Below are positions 7,099 through 14,673 of a stretch of 64,000 bases of DNA, in pieces. The DNA lies in contig NZ_OU342399.1 of assembly GCF_910589745.1 (NCBI RefSeq), positions 930,001 through 994,000 on the forward strand, in the 5' to 3' direction. The position numbers and the translations under genes are program-made. The stretch comes from Candidatus Arcticimaribacter forsetii (GTDB lineage Bacteria; Bacteroidota; Bacteroidia; Flavobacteriales; Flavobacteriaceae). The notes under the pieces were generated by a model. The model made no database searches and was not told where the DNA came from. It saw nothing but the letters and a program-made list of their open reading frames with translations. The number at the start of each line of letters is the position of its first letter. Positions within the stretch are counted from its first letter, which is position 1.

Positions 7099-7992
7099 AT
7101 GCACAAAGCTTTTCAACTTCACGATGTTTTAAAACATAATTTACTTGTGCTTATAAGTATCTTTACCCTGTTATTGTCAACATTAAGTTGTGAGCAATTT
7201 TACAAGGTTAATAATGATGCAGTTATTGCTAGAGCAGGTAATTCTTTTTTATACCATTCAGAGTTAGAAAATAACATAATCAACTTTAATACCGAAAGTG
7301 ATAGCATTATTCAAGCAGAAAATTATATCAACAACTGGGCACGAAAACAATTGCTTATAAACCAAGCTGTCATTAATCTCGATATTGAATCACAAGAAAA
7401 GTTAGATGAATTAGTTAGTTCATACCGATCTGATTTATGGAGTAGTGCTTACAAAGAATTTGTTGTAAAGTCGAGTATAGACACATTAATTAGTAAAAAA
7501 GAAATTGAACAGTATTATGAGAACAATCAAAATAATTTTCTTTTAAATGAAACCCTCTTGAAGATCAGGTACGTAGCTTTACCCTCAGAAAATATTGATA
7601 TTCTTGAAATTAAAGAAAAACTAATACGTTTCAATGAAGAGGATGTCAGATTCTTGGATTCACTTTCATTTCAGTTCAATTCTTATGAAATAAGAGATTC
7701 TGTATGGTTGTCAAAAAGAGATCTAATTAAAACCTTATCAGTTATTGAAGAAAATAACTTTGAAGAGTACTTAAAAAAATCACAATTTTTTCTCATTGAG
7801 GATTCATTAGAAGTATATTTGCTTTTTGTTGATGATTACTTGTTGCGAAACGAAATTGCACCACTTGTATCCATAGAAAATACGATACGAAAAATTGTAT
7901 TCAACAAAAGGAAATTAGATTTTATTAGACAATTTGATAAAGAAATATTACAAGATGCCATACGAACAAAGAAATTTGAACTTTACCGTTAA
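7099..7992 (+). CDS. SurA-like periplasmic chaperone lipoprotein without a clear parvulin domain
   Basis: A 297-residue protein with a lipoprotein signal: hydrophobic run then LSTLSC, giving lipid-modified Cys31. After it comes a SurA/PpiC-type chaperone pattern, with VIARAGNSFLYHSELE near the start of the mature part, then charged helices and ISKKEIEQYYENN, which usually leads into the parvulin domain. I see no convincing parvulin domain after that, so it probably binds unfolded outer-membrane proteins without isomerase activity. It overlaps the full SurA-like gene by 38 bases and must work in the same pathway. An ATG close to the upstream AT-rich region was taken as start. Confidence 0.65.
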   Translation: MHKAFQLHDVLKHNLLVLISIFTLLLSTLSCEQFYKVNNDAVIARAGNSFLYHSELENNIINFNTESDSIIQAENYINNWARKQLLINQAVINLDIESQEKLDELVSSYRSDLWSSAYKEFVVKSSIDTLISKKEIEQYYENNQNNFLLNETLLKIRYVALPSENIDILEIKEKLIRFNEEDVRFLDSLSFQFNSYEIRDSVWLSKRDLIKTLSVIEENNFEEYLKKSQFFLIEDSLEVYLLFVDDYLLRNEIAPLVSIENTIRKIVFNKRKLDFIRQFDKEILQDAIRTKKFELYR

Positions 7993-9361
7993 AAATTATT
8001 TACTCCTTCTTTTTGCTTTTACATTAAGTTTTAATATTTCAGCTCAAGGACCGTTAAACAACGATAAATCTAAACGGATTAAAATTGATGGTGTTTCTGC
8101 TGTAGTGGGAGATTACGTTATTCTTGATTCTGATATTGATAAAACACTAGTTGACATGAAATCTCAAGGAATTTCTACTGAAGGAATTGAGAGATGTCAA
8201 TTGTTAGGTAAGTTAATGGAAGATAAACTATATGCACATCATGCGGTACAAGACAGCCTTATTGTGAGTGATTCTGAGGTGTATAGTTATGTTGATCAAA
8301 GTATAGAATACTTTACAGAGCAATTAGGGAGTATCGAAAAAGTATTGGAGTTTTATAACAAGCCAGATGAATTTTCTTTTAGAGAGCAACTTTTTGAGAT
8401 TAATAAATTACAAAAACTAGCTTCTTTAATGCAATCGGAGATTGTATCTAAAATAGAAATAACACCGGAAGAGGTAAGAAGTTTTTTTGAGTCAATCCCA
8501 GAGGACGAACTTCCTGTGTTTGGAACTGAAATTGAATTAGCTCAAATAGTAATTGAACCTGCGGTTTCTGATGAAGAGACACAACGAGTTATTAATAGGC
8601 TTAAAGATTTTAAAAATGATGTTGAGGAGAAAGGTTTAAGCTTTGCTTCTAAAGCAATTTTATATTCTCAGGACCCAGGTTCAAGATCAACAGGGGGTAA
8701 ATATACATTACACCGAAAAAGACCTCGTATGGTAAAGGAGTTTAGAGATGCAGCCTTTGGCCTCGAAGAAGGACAGATTTCTCAACCCTTTAAATCTGAT
8801 TTTGGTTGGCATATCGTAACTGTAGATAAAATTAGAGGACAACAAGTAGATGTTCGACACATTCTTTTAACTCCTAAAGTTGATGTAGAACAATTAAATC
8901 AATCGCGAACAATTTTGGACTCACTACGAAAAAGAATAGTCGATAAAGAGATTACTTTTAGTGATGCGGCTTTTAATTTTTCTAGTGAAAAAGAAACACG
9001 AAATAGTGGTGGAACCTTAATAAATCCAGTAACCGGTGACACACGATTTGAACTTACTAAAATGGATCCAGATTTATATAATCAGGTAAGCAAGCTTAAA
9101 GAGGGTGAAATTTCTGTTCCTCTTCTTGATACAGACCGCTCCGGGTTGAAGAAATATAAAATCATTATGATTACCAACCGTTTTGAAGAGCATGTTGCTG
9201 ACTATTCTCAAGATTTTATTAGAATTAAAGAATTAGCGCTGAAAGATAAGCAGCTTAGAGCTATAGAGAAATGGACAAAAGAAAGAATAGAAGATACCTA
9301 CGTGAGTATTAGTAAAGATTATAAATCTTGCGAATTTACAAACAACTGGTCTAAAAAGTGA
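7955..9361 (+). CDS. SurA-like peptidyl-prolyl isomerase / outer-membrane chaperone
   Basis: A 468-residue periplasmic protein that escorts unfolded beta-barrels. The signal peptide covers about residues 1-30 (ends NISAQ). The N-terminal chaperone region begins IKIDGVSAVVGDYVILDSDID. Two parvulin domains follow, about residues 190-290 (SQDPGSRSTGGKY, FGWHIVTVD) and 295-405 (VRHILLTP, NSGGTL). The ATG at 7955 is preferred to the upstream TTG at 7934 because it gives a better signal peptide. It overlaps the preceding lipoprotein gene by 38 bases. With BamD further on, it belongs to outer-membrane assembly. Confidence 0.85.
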   Translation: MPYEQRNLNFTVKNYLLLLFAFTLSFNISAQGPLNNDKSKRIKIDGVSAVVGDYVILDSDIDKTLVDMKSQGISTEGIERCQLLGKLMEDKLYAHHAVQDSLIVSDSEVYSYVDQSIEYFTEQLGSIEKVLEFYNKPDEFSFREQLFEINKLQKLASLMQSEIVSKIEITPEEVRSFFESIPEDELPVFGTEIELAQIVIEPAVSDEETQRVINRLKDFKNDVEEKGLSFASKAILYSQDPGSRSTGGKYTLHRKRPRMVKEFRDAAFGLEEGQISQPFKSDFGWHIVTVDKIRGQQVDVRHILLTPKVDVEQLNQSRTILDSLRKRIVDKEITFSDAAFNFSSEKETRNSGGTLINPVTGDTRFELTKMDPDLYNQVSKLKEGEISVPLLDTDRSGLKKYKIIMITNRFEEHVADYSQDFIRIKELALKDKQLRAIEKWTKERIEDTYVSISKDYKSCEFTNNWSKK

Positions 9362-9364
9362 TTT

Positions 9365-9814
9365 TTATTGTTTGAAGTACTTCAATGGAACCCATAGCAT
9401 TCCAAAACATTCGCCATCTTCTTTATGAATGCTTTTGTGATGCATTTTATGTGCTCTTCTTAAGCCTTTTGCATACCTAGAATTAGTTTTTTTAAATATT
9501 TTAAATCGTTGATGGATGAATATATCATGAACGATAAAATAGCTCAATCCATAAGTAAAGATTCCTAGCGCCATTGGTAAACCTGCCCAAAACCCATATT
9601 CTCCCCATAAAATTACAAGAGACATGCTTACAATTGCATAAAATATAAAAAACAAGTCATTTCTTTCGAACCAGGAGTCATGATCTTTTTTGTGGTGATC
9701 TTTGTGTAAGCTCCATAAGAAACCGTGCATTATGTATTTATGAGAAAACCAAGCCATAAATTCCATAAATATGAATGTAAAAAGATAAATCAATATCCAA
9801 AATAAGGTTGTCAT
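9365..9814 (-). CDS. crtZ: Beta-carotene 3-hydroxylase
   Basis: A 149-residue membrane di-iron hydroxylase that turns beta-carotene into zeaxanthin. The four His clusters of the family are visible: HKYIMH (residues 25-30), HKDHH (37-41), HDIFIH and HKMHH followed by SIH. Several hydrophobic segments fit an inner-membrane location. It begins 1 base after the crtB stop on the same strand, so the two form an operon under the MerR-type regulator. Phytoene desaturase and lycopene cyclase genes, needed between these two steps, are not in the window. Confidence 0.93.
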   Translation of the reverse strand: MTTLFWILIYLFTFIFMEFMAWFSHKYIMHGFLWSLHKDHHKKDHDSWFERNDLFFIFYAIVSMSLVILWGEYGFWAGLPMALGIFTYGLSYFIVHDIFIHQRFKIFKKTNSRYAKGLRRAHKMHHKSIHKEDGECFGMLWVPLKYFKQ

Positions 9815-9815
9815 T

Positions 9816-10655
9816 CTAAAGTAAGTTTAATCGATAATTTAAGTAAGATTGAGCGAGAACACTTAATTTTTGATAATTAGGAACACGTACTCTGGATTCT
9901 TTTATATCGCAGGAAGGGATTTTCTTTAATTTTAGAAGCAATTGGTAGTAGTATTTATACGCAGTGTAAACTCCAAACTGAGCTTCTTTTGGTAGTTTCA
10001 GAATCCCTTTCATTCCAGCTTCAAAATCATTTTCTATTTCCTTGATAATTAGGTTTTTTGAAAGTTCATTGAAGTTTTTTAAATCCGTGCCCGGAAAATA
10101 AGAGCGTTCTAATCCTTCTTGATCTGCTTTAAGATCTCTTAAAAAATTTACCTTTTGAAATCCTGAACCCAGAGACATCGCAGATTCTTTAAGTTCATTA
10201 TATAGAGCTAGATTTCCTTTAACAAATACTTTCAAACACATTAAACCAACAACATCTGCTGAACCATAGATGTATTCTTTATAGTCTTCTTTTGTAAGGT
10301 ATTTTTTTTTATGTAAATCCCAGCGCATACTTTTCATAAAAGCTTTTACATGCTCTATATCCAGTTGGTAAGAATGGAAAGTGTTTTGAAAGGAATTTAA
10401 GATTGGATTTAAGCTTATTTTATGATCTAAGGCATGGTATAGATCATTTTCAAAGCGATCTAACAGTTCTTCTTTCTTATACAAATGAAAGCTATCAACA
10501 ATTTCGTCTGCAAAACGAACAAAACCATAGATGTTGTAAATATCTTTCCGTATAGAAACGTCTAACATTTTAGTAGCCAACGAAAACGAGGTACTGTAAG
10601 ATACAGTAACTAATTTACTGCATTCGTTTGATAAAATATCAAATATAGTTTTCAT
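9816..10655 (-). CDS. crtB: Phytoene synthase
   Basis: A 279-residue squalene/phytoene synthase that condenses two geranylgeranyl diphosphates to phytoene, the first carotenoid step. The two Mg-binding Asp motifs are visible as RFADEIVDSF (near residue 60) and NFLRDLKAD (near residue 165), with YIYGSADVVGLM and GFQKVNFLRDL typical of the family. An in-frame start 36 bases upstream is possible, but the ATG at 10655 gives the usual MKTIFDILSNECSK beginning. It lies 40 bases downstream of the MerR-type regulator and directly before crtZ. Confidence 0.92.
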   Translation of the reverse strand: MKTIFDILSNECSKLVTVSYSTSFSLATKMLDVSIRKDIYNIYGFVRFADEIVDSFHLYKKEELLDRFENDLYHALDHKISLNPILNSFQNTFHSYQLDIEHVKAFMKSMRWDLHKKKYLTKEDYKEYIYGSADVVGLMCLKVFVKGNLALYNELKESAMSLGSGFQKVNFLRDLKADQEGLERSYFPGTDLKNFNELSKNLIIKEIENDFEAGMKGILKLPKEAQFGVYTAYKYYYQLLLKLKKIPSCDIKESRVRVPNYQKLSVLAQSYLNYRLNLL

Positions 10656-10695
10656 TGTTTTCACTTCTTGTATTCTAACAAATTTATACAAAAAA

Positions 10696-11619
10696 TCATA
10701 GAATCTTGTCCCGATTCAAAAAATCAGCTTTAAATTTATGAAGCCCGGTAAATGTGTATACTTTGGTAGGTAATATTTCAAGCGTAATGTCTTTTGTTCT
10801 ATTTCCAAAGATTGAAAGTGTAGAATCGCTTTTTAGTAAAATTTGTTCATTGAAATCTTCAACAAACTCATTCATTTTATCTGGGTTTGGTTCAACTGTA
10901 CAAAAAGTCACAAAGTGAATTGTAGAATTAAAATTTAAAAAAGTTGATAAGCTATCACTAGGTAAAGACTGCCCTAAAAATATGGTCTTAAATCCTTTAG
11001 ACAAGATGAGTTGGTTTAGGAATAATAAACTTAATTCATGAATTTCATTTTCAGGCAAAAATAAAATAAAGCAAGGGTCGTCCGTTCTATTTTCTTTTTT
11101 TGCTTGAATAATATCTGTTTGAACGTGAATTTTTTGTTTAATTAAATTTGTAATGAAGTGCTCGTGTGAGGGGCTAATTGTATTGGTTTGCCATAAAATA
11201 CCAAGTTCCATCATCAGGGGAACGAAAACGTTCATATAAACAAATTCAAAATCCTTTTCCTTAATAAGTTCATCGAAAGTCAAATCAAAGAGTGAGGTAT
11301 CAAAATTGACCATGGCAAGTTTGAACGCATTAATTGAGGTTTGTTCTGATTTTGACTCCAAAGAAATTTGGCGAACTAGTTGTGAGATTTCATCAATATT
11401 AAGTTTAGCTATTTTAGAAATCTTAACACCATTACTGTATAGTAAAGTGATATTTAACAACTTACGAAGACTGTCTAAGGAATATCTTCGAATATTAGTA
11501 TCGGTTCTTTCCGGGGAAAGTAAGTTGTAACGCTTTTCCCAAATTCTTATGGTATGCGCTTTAATCCCTGAAATATGTTCCAGGTTTTTTATACTAAAAC
11601 TGCTCTTTATACGATCCAT
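10696..11619 (-). CDS. MerR-family regulator with cobalamin-binding domain (CarH/LitR-like)
   Basis: A 307-residue DNA-binding protein. Residues 8-75 form a MerR winged helix (IKAHTIRIWEKRYNLLSP). Residues 105-165 match the helical cap that holds the upper face of adenosylcobalamin, with the W-x9-EH motif exact: Trp143, Glu153, His154. The Rossmann-type B12 domain follows; the axial-ligand motif reads E192-x-H194-x-x-S197, with Ser where Gly is usual. Family knowledge: CarH proteins repress carotenoid genes in the dark and let go when light breaks the B12 bond. It heads an operon with crtB and crtZ. Light sensing is inferred; a B12-independent CarA-like mode is possible. Confidence 0.88.
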   Translation of the reverse strand: MDRIKSSFSIKNLEHISGIKAHTIRIWEKRYNLLSPERTDTNIRRYSLDSLRKLLNITLLYSNGVKISKIAKLNIDEISQLVRQISLESKSEQTSINAFKLAMVNFDTSLFDLTFDELIKEKDFEFVYMNVFVPLMMELGILWQTNTISPSHEHFITNLIKQKIHVQTDIIQAKKENRTDDPCFILFLPENEIHELSLLFLNQLILSKGFKTIFLGQSLPSDSLSTFLNFNSTIHFVTFCTVEPNPDKMNEFVEDFNEQILLKSDSTLSIFGNRTKDITLEILPTKVYTFTGLHKFKADFLNRDKIL

Positions 11620-11620
11620 T

Positions 11621-11649
11621 AGTTTAAACTTTATTAAAAAAGTTTAAAC
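11621..11649. repeat. Two AGTTTAAAC boxes at the start of the MerR gene, candidate autoregulatory operator
   Basis: AGTTTAAAC occurs at 11621-11629 and again at 11641-11649, exactly 20 bp apart (two helical turns). The first is part of a perfect 10-bp palindrome AGTTTAAACT. The pair covers the expected transcription start and sits immediately before the MerR start codon, a natural place for self-repression. Binding is inferred. Confidence 0.5.
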
Positions 11650-11656
11650 AAAAATA
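11649..11656 (-). promoter_or_regulatory. -7 promoter box TATTTTTG of the MerR-crtB-crtZ operon
   Basis: Read on the minus strand this is TATTTTTG, a TAnnTTTG match, 29 bases before the regulator start. It touches the upstream AGTTTAAAC box. Confidence 0.55.
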
Positions 11657-11701
11657 CGAAAATAAAAAGTAAAAGTATTAATAAATAAGGGAAACAACGA
11701 G

Positions 11702-11785
11702 TGCGCACGAGAAGACTCGAACTTCCACGGGAAAAATCCCACTAGCCCCTCAAGCTAGCGCGTCTACCAATTCCGCCACGTGCGC
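11702..11785 (-). tRNA. tRNA-Leu (anticodon GAG)
   Basis: An 84-nt class II tRNA. The acceptor stem pairs GCGCACG with CGTGCGC, with discriminator A. The anticodon stem pairs CTAGC with GCTAG around the loop TTGAGGG, giving anticodon GAG. The long variable arm and the T-loop GTTCGAGTC are visible. CCA is not encoded. It is the last of three tRNA genes on this strand, 5 bases after the first tRNA-Lys. Confidence 0.93.
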
Positions 11786-11790
11786 TGAAG

Positions 11791-11863
11791 TGATCTGGCT
11801 GGGGTTCGAACCCAGGACCCTCTCCTTAAAAGGGAGATGCTCTACCAGCTGAGCTACCAGATC
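11791..11863 (-). tRNA. tRNA-Lys (anticodon TTT), copy 1
   Basis: A 73-nt tRNA, 5' GATCTGG pairing with CCAGATC, anticodon stem TCTCC/GGAGA around CTTTTAA, giving anticodon TTT, and T-loop GGTTCGAACC. Identical to the neighbouring copy. CCA is not encoded. Confidence 0.95.
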
Positions 11864-11878
11864 TTAAAAGAATAATTG

Positions 11879-11951
11879 TGATCTGGCTGGGGTTCGAACC
11901 CAGGACCCTCTCCTTAAAAGGGAGATGCTCTACCAGCTGAGCTACCAGATC
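11879..11951 (-). tRNA. tRNA-Lys (anticodon TTT), copy 2
   Basis: Base-for-base identical to the copy at 11791-11863, separated from it by a 15-base AT-rich spacer. It is the promoter-proximal gene of the three-tRNA unit. Confidence 0.95.
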
Positions 11952-11971
11952 GTTTTAGTATTTTAAGGCTG

Positions 11972-11979
11972 CAAATATA
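11972..11979 (-). promoter_or_regulatory. -7 promoter box TATATTTG for the tRNA cluster
   Basis: On the minus strand TATATTTG lies 20 bases before the first tRNA-Lys. A TATG is at the -33 distance (19-base spacing), a 3 of 4 match to TTTG. Confidence 0.5.
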
Positions 11980-12019
11980 CGTGCAAATATTAATATTTCA
12001 TATTCTAAATCGCTAAATT

Positions 12020-12027
12020 TACATTTG
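12020..12027 (+). promoter_or_regulatory. -7 promoter box TACATTTG for aroK
   Basis: A TAnnTTTG match 17 bases before the aroK start codon, divergent from the tRNA promoter. Confidence 0.45.
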
Positions 12028-12044
12028 ATTTTTAAAATAAAATT

Positions 12045-12566
12045 TTGTTGGATACAATTATACTAATAGGCTATATGGGATGCGGTAAATCTAGAGTTGG
12101 GAAGGCGCTTTCTCAATCTGTTGATATTCCATATGTTGACCTTGATTCTTATATAGAAAAACAGGAGAAAATGTCTGTAAAATCCATTTTTGAACGTAAG
12201 GGTGAACTTTATTTTAGGAAAAAAGAGCGTACTTATTTAGAAAAACTTTTACTTCAGAAAGATCCTATTGTACTTTCTTTAGGAGGAGGAACTCCTTGTT
12301 ATTACGATTCTATGGATTTAATAACTAATTCAAATGCTCATAGTATATATTTAAAAGCATCCATAAAAACCCTCGCTGATCGATTATTTAAAGAACGAAA
12401 TAAACGACCTATGATAAGTCACATAAACAATGAAGAAGTTTTATTAGAATACATAGGGAAGCATTTATTCGAAAGATTACCTTTTTATAGCAAAGCTGAT
12501 CATTCGGTCTCGGTTGACTCAGATACTCCTGAGGAACTAGCTTTAAAAATCAAAAACTTATTTTAA
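12045..12566 (+). CDS. aroK: Shikimate kinase
   Basis: A 173-residue cytoplasmic kinase that phosphorylates shikimate in the aromatic amino-acid pathway. The ATP P-loop GYMGCGKS is at residues 9-16, the shikimate-binding DLD at about 33-35, FRKKERTYL and LGGGTPCY follow, and a lid region with RPM near residue 123. No ATG is available near the beginning; TTG at 12045 (or the next TTG) must be the start, since the P-loop follows within eight codons. It overlaps the convergent phosphoribosyltransferase by 9 bases. Confidence 0.93.
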   Translation: MLDTIILIGYMGCGKSRVGKALSQSVDIPYVDLDSYIEKQEKMSVKSIFERKGELYFRKKERTYLEKLLLQKDPIVLSLGGGTPCYYDSMDLITNSNAHSIYLKASIKTLADRLFKERNKRPMISHINNEEVLLEYIGKHLFERLPFYSKADHSVSVDSDTPEELALKIKNLF

Positions 12567-13061
12567 GAAAACTCCTTCTGATCCTTTATCTAGATTAACA
12601 GCAATATGCTCATTAATTGATGTTGATAATGAAATTCCTTTATAGTCTGCTTTTATTGGATAATTCTTGTGATTTCGATTTACTAAAACAGCTGTTTTTA
12701 ATTGTTTTAATGGAACCTCTAATAAATGTTTAGCTGCATATATTAAAGTACTTCCAGTGTTCAAAACATCATCAATTAAGACCACCGATTGACCTTTTAG
12801 GACTTCTACTTCTTCTGATGTTTTAATAGGTAAATGGGGGTCTTTCTTATTAATTTCTAATTGAATAAAATTTATTTCTAAATCTGTAATTTCTTTCAGT
12901 ACAGAAATTATATTCTTAGCAAATAAAACTCCGCTTTTTGAGATACCAACTACATAAAGTGTTTTATGATTAAAGTTTGCTTCGTAAATCTGATAAGCAA
13001 TTCTTCTTGTACTATGGTTTATGGTTAAGCCATCAACGATAAGGGTTGCATCTTTTGTCAT
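12558..13061 (-). CDS. PyrR-like phosphoribosyltransferase
   Basis: A 167-residue type I phosphoribosyltransferase. The PRPP-binding loop VVLIDDVLNTGSTL lies around residues 93-106, preceded by the flexible loop region and a GISKSGVLFA segment near residue 40 that fits the family. Closest by overall layout to PyrR (uracil phosphoribosyltransferase/pyrimidine attenuation protein), but no RNA-binding role can be claimed and no attenuator-like leader is visible at any gene here. It is convergent with aroK. Confidence 0.75.
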   Translation of the reverse strand: MTKDATLIVDGLTINHSTRRIAYQIYEANFNHKTLYVVGISKSGVLFAKNIISVLKEITDLEINFIQLEINKKDPHLPIKTSEEVEVLKGQSVVLIDDVLNTGSTLIYAAKHLLEVPLKQLKTAVLVNRNHKNYPIKADYKGISLSTSINEHIAVNLDKGSEGVFLK

Positions 13062-13176
13062 AGGATGTTGTTATTAAAGCAAATTCTTAGGTTAATACAA
13101 AGTTATAAAGTTTTAACCTCTTAAATCAACTTAACTTCAAAATCATTTTAAAAAAGGATTTTGGTTTATAATAATA

Positions 13177-13548
13177 CTAATTGGGGTCTTCAGTATAATC
13201 ATCTAATTCTCTTCGATCTTTTTTAGTTGGTCTACCTTCTCCTTTTTGTCTGTAATAGTCTTGTGCTAGATTCTGTAATTCATTTTGTTTAAAAGCATCT
13301 TTTGGTGTTGTGTTAACTCGATAAATATCTACAAGTTTTGCACCAACTCTGCTTTTAGGTATATCTAAAACTTCAAGAGATAAATTTATTTGATCTTTTC
13401 GAACTATTATCTTGTCAGTTGGATAAACTTCTCTGGAGGGTTTTACAATCTGGTCGTTTACTTTTACCTGTCCTTTTTTACAGGCTTTAGAAGCAATACT
13501 TCTCGATTTGAAGTAACGTACTGCCCATAAATATTGATCAATTCTCAT
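13177..13548 (-). CDS. hslR: S4-domain RNA-binding protein, Hsp15-like
   Basis: A 123-residue cytoplasmic protein. Residues 1-60 form an S4 RNA-binding domain (MRIDQYLWAVRYFKSRS, KGQVKVNDQIVKPS). The C-terminal part is basic (RPTKKDRRELDDY). Hsp15 in E. coli rescues free 50S subunits carrying nascent chains; the same role is likely. Length is close to the family norm (about 125-135). It stands alone between the phosphoribosyltransferase and the FKBP lipoprotein. Confidence 0.85.
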   Translation of the reverse strand: MRIDQYLWAVRYFKSRSIASKACKKGQVKVNDQIVKPSREVYPTDKIIVRKDQINLSLEVLDIPKSRVGAKLVDIYRVNTTPKDAFKQNELQNLAQDYYRQKGEGRPTKKDRRELDDYTEDPN

Positions 13549-13618
13549 TCTTTAAAACTACGTTAAATTTATTTCAAAAATAAAGTAAAATTGTATCTTG
13601 CGCACCAAAATAGACCCT

Positions 13619-14524
13619 ATGCTTCGTTATATCAAATTTTACATACCTATATTAGTGCTTATAATTTCGTTAAGCTCTTGTAATTCAGTTGATAATAATA
13701 TAAATGAACCTGTTGAGGTAAGAGATTATGCAGAACAGTTTTTAATAGATGATGCATTACTAGTGGAGTATTTAACAACCCACTTTTATAACTACGAAGA
13801 ATTCGAAGCAACTGGTGATAATGTTCCTATTGTTATAGATACCATTGCAGGGGATAATGCTGATAAAATTCCAATGATTGATCAGGTTCAACAAATCTCT
13901 GTGCCTGTTACAAACACTGACAATACAATAGTGAATCATACGTTGTATTATATTGTTGCTAAACAGGGGTCTCGGGTAGATGATAAGCCTACAATAGTTG
14001 ATTCTGAATATCTAACATATAAAGGAAATTTATTGGACGGAACCATTTTTGACCAACGACTTAGTAGTCCAATTTGGTTTGATAATACTGCTGTTATTAC
14101 TGGGTTTCGATATGGGTTGCAATTCTTTGCTCCAGGAACTTTTACACAAACGGATGATAATTTAACGGTCTTTCAAGATTATGGACAGGGTATGATCTTC
14201 CTGCCTTCTGGTATTGGTTATTATTCCACATCTCAAGGTCTTTCTTTACCTTCTTATTCTCCTCTTGTTTTTTCAGTTTCTGTTTACACAACCAAACAAA
14301 ATGACCACGATAATGATGGGGTTTTGTCTATTGACGAAGATCCTGACGGTGATGGAAACCCTTTAAATGACGATACAGATGGCGACGGTGTCTTCAATCT
14401 AAATGATTTTGATGACGATGGGGATGGAATCCTAACGGTGTTGGAGTTAGATGTAGATGGTGATGGTGTTATTGATGATAGTGATAACGACGGTATTCCA
14501 GATTATTTAGATTCTGATAGTTAG
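13619..14524 (+). CDS. FKBP-type prolyl isomerase lipoprotein with Asp-rich calcium-binding-like tail
   Basis: A 301-residue surface or periplasmic lipoprotein. The signal ends ISLSSC, giving the lipid-anchored Cys. Residues about 110-225 follow the FKBP pattern (EYLTYKGNLLDGTIFD, VITGFRYGLQFF, MIFLPSGIGYY, SPLVFSVSVY), like the flavobacterial GldI group. The last 75 residues are a run of DxDxDG repeats (DPDGDGNP, DTDGDGVF, DDDGDGIL, DVDGDGVIDD), resembling thrombospondin type-3 or EF-hand-like calcium loops. ATG at 13619 is chosen over the upstream TTG at 13598, which lies on a TATCTTGC promoter-like box. The tail is unusual for FKBP lipoproteins. Confidence 0.82.
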   Translation: MLRYIKFYIPILVLIISLSSCNSVDNNINEPVEVRDYAEQFLIDDALLVEYLTTHFYNYEEFEATGDNVPIVIDTIAGDNADKIPMIDQVQQISVPVTNTDNTIVNHTLYYIVAKQGSRVDDKPTIVDSEYLTYKGNLLDGTIFDQRLSSPIWFDNTAVITGFRYGLQFFAPGTFTQTDDNLTVFQDYGQGMIFLPSGIGYYSTSQGLSLPSYSPLVFSVSVYTTKQNDHDNDGVLSIDEDPDGDGNPLNDDTDGDGVFNLNDFDDDGDGILTVLELDVDGDGVIDDSDNDGIPDYLDSDS

Positions 14525-14673
14525 AATTTTAATTCTTTTTTAAATATTCTCTTCCCAAAAATCCAGACAAACAAATGTTTGTTATTGGAAAGACCTTTCA
14601 AATGGAATTAGGAGAAAAAATAAAATAAAACAGTGTTAGTGCCACTTAAATCTAATGATTAGGTCGACTTGAC

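Noticed and set aside
14567-14582. ACAAACA/TGTTTGT repeat between convergent genes as a terminator
   Set aside because: No T run follows on either strand and the loop would be too short.
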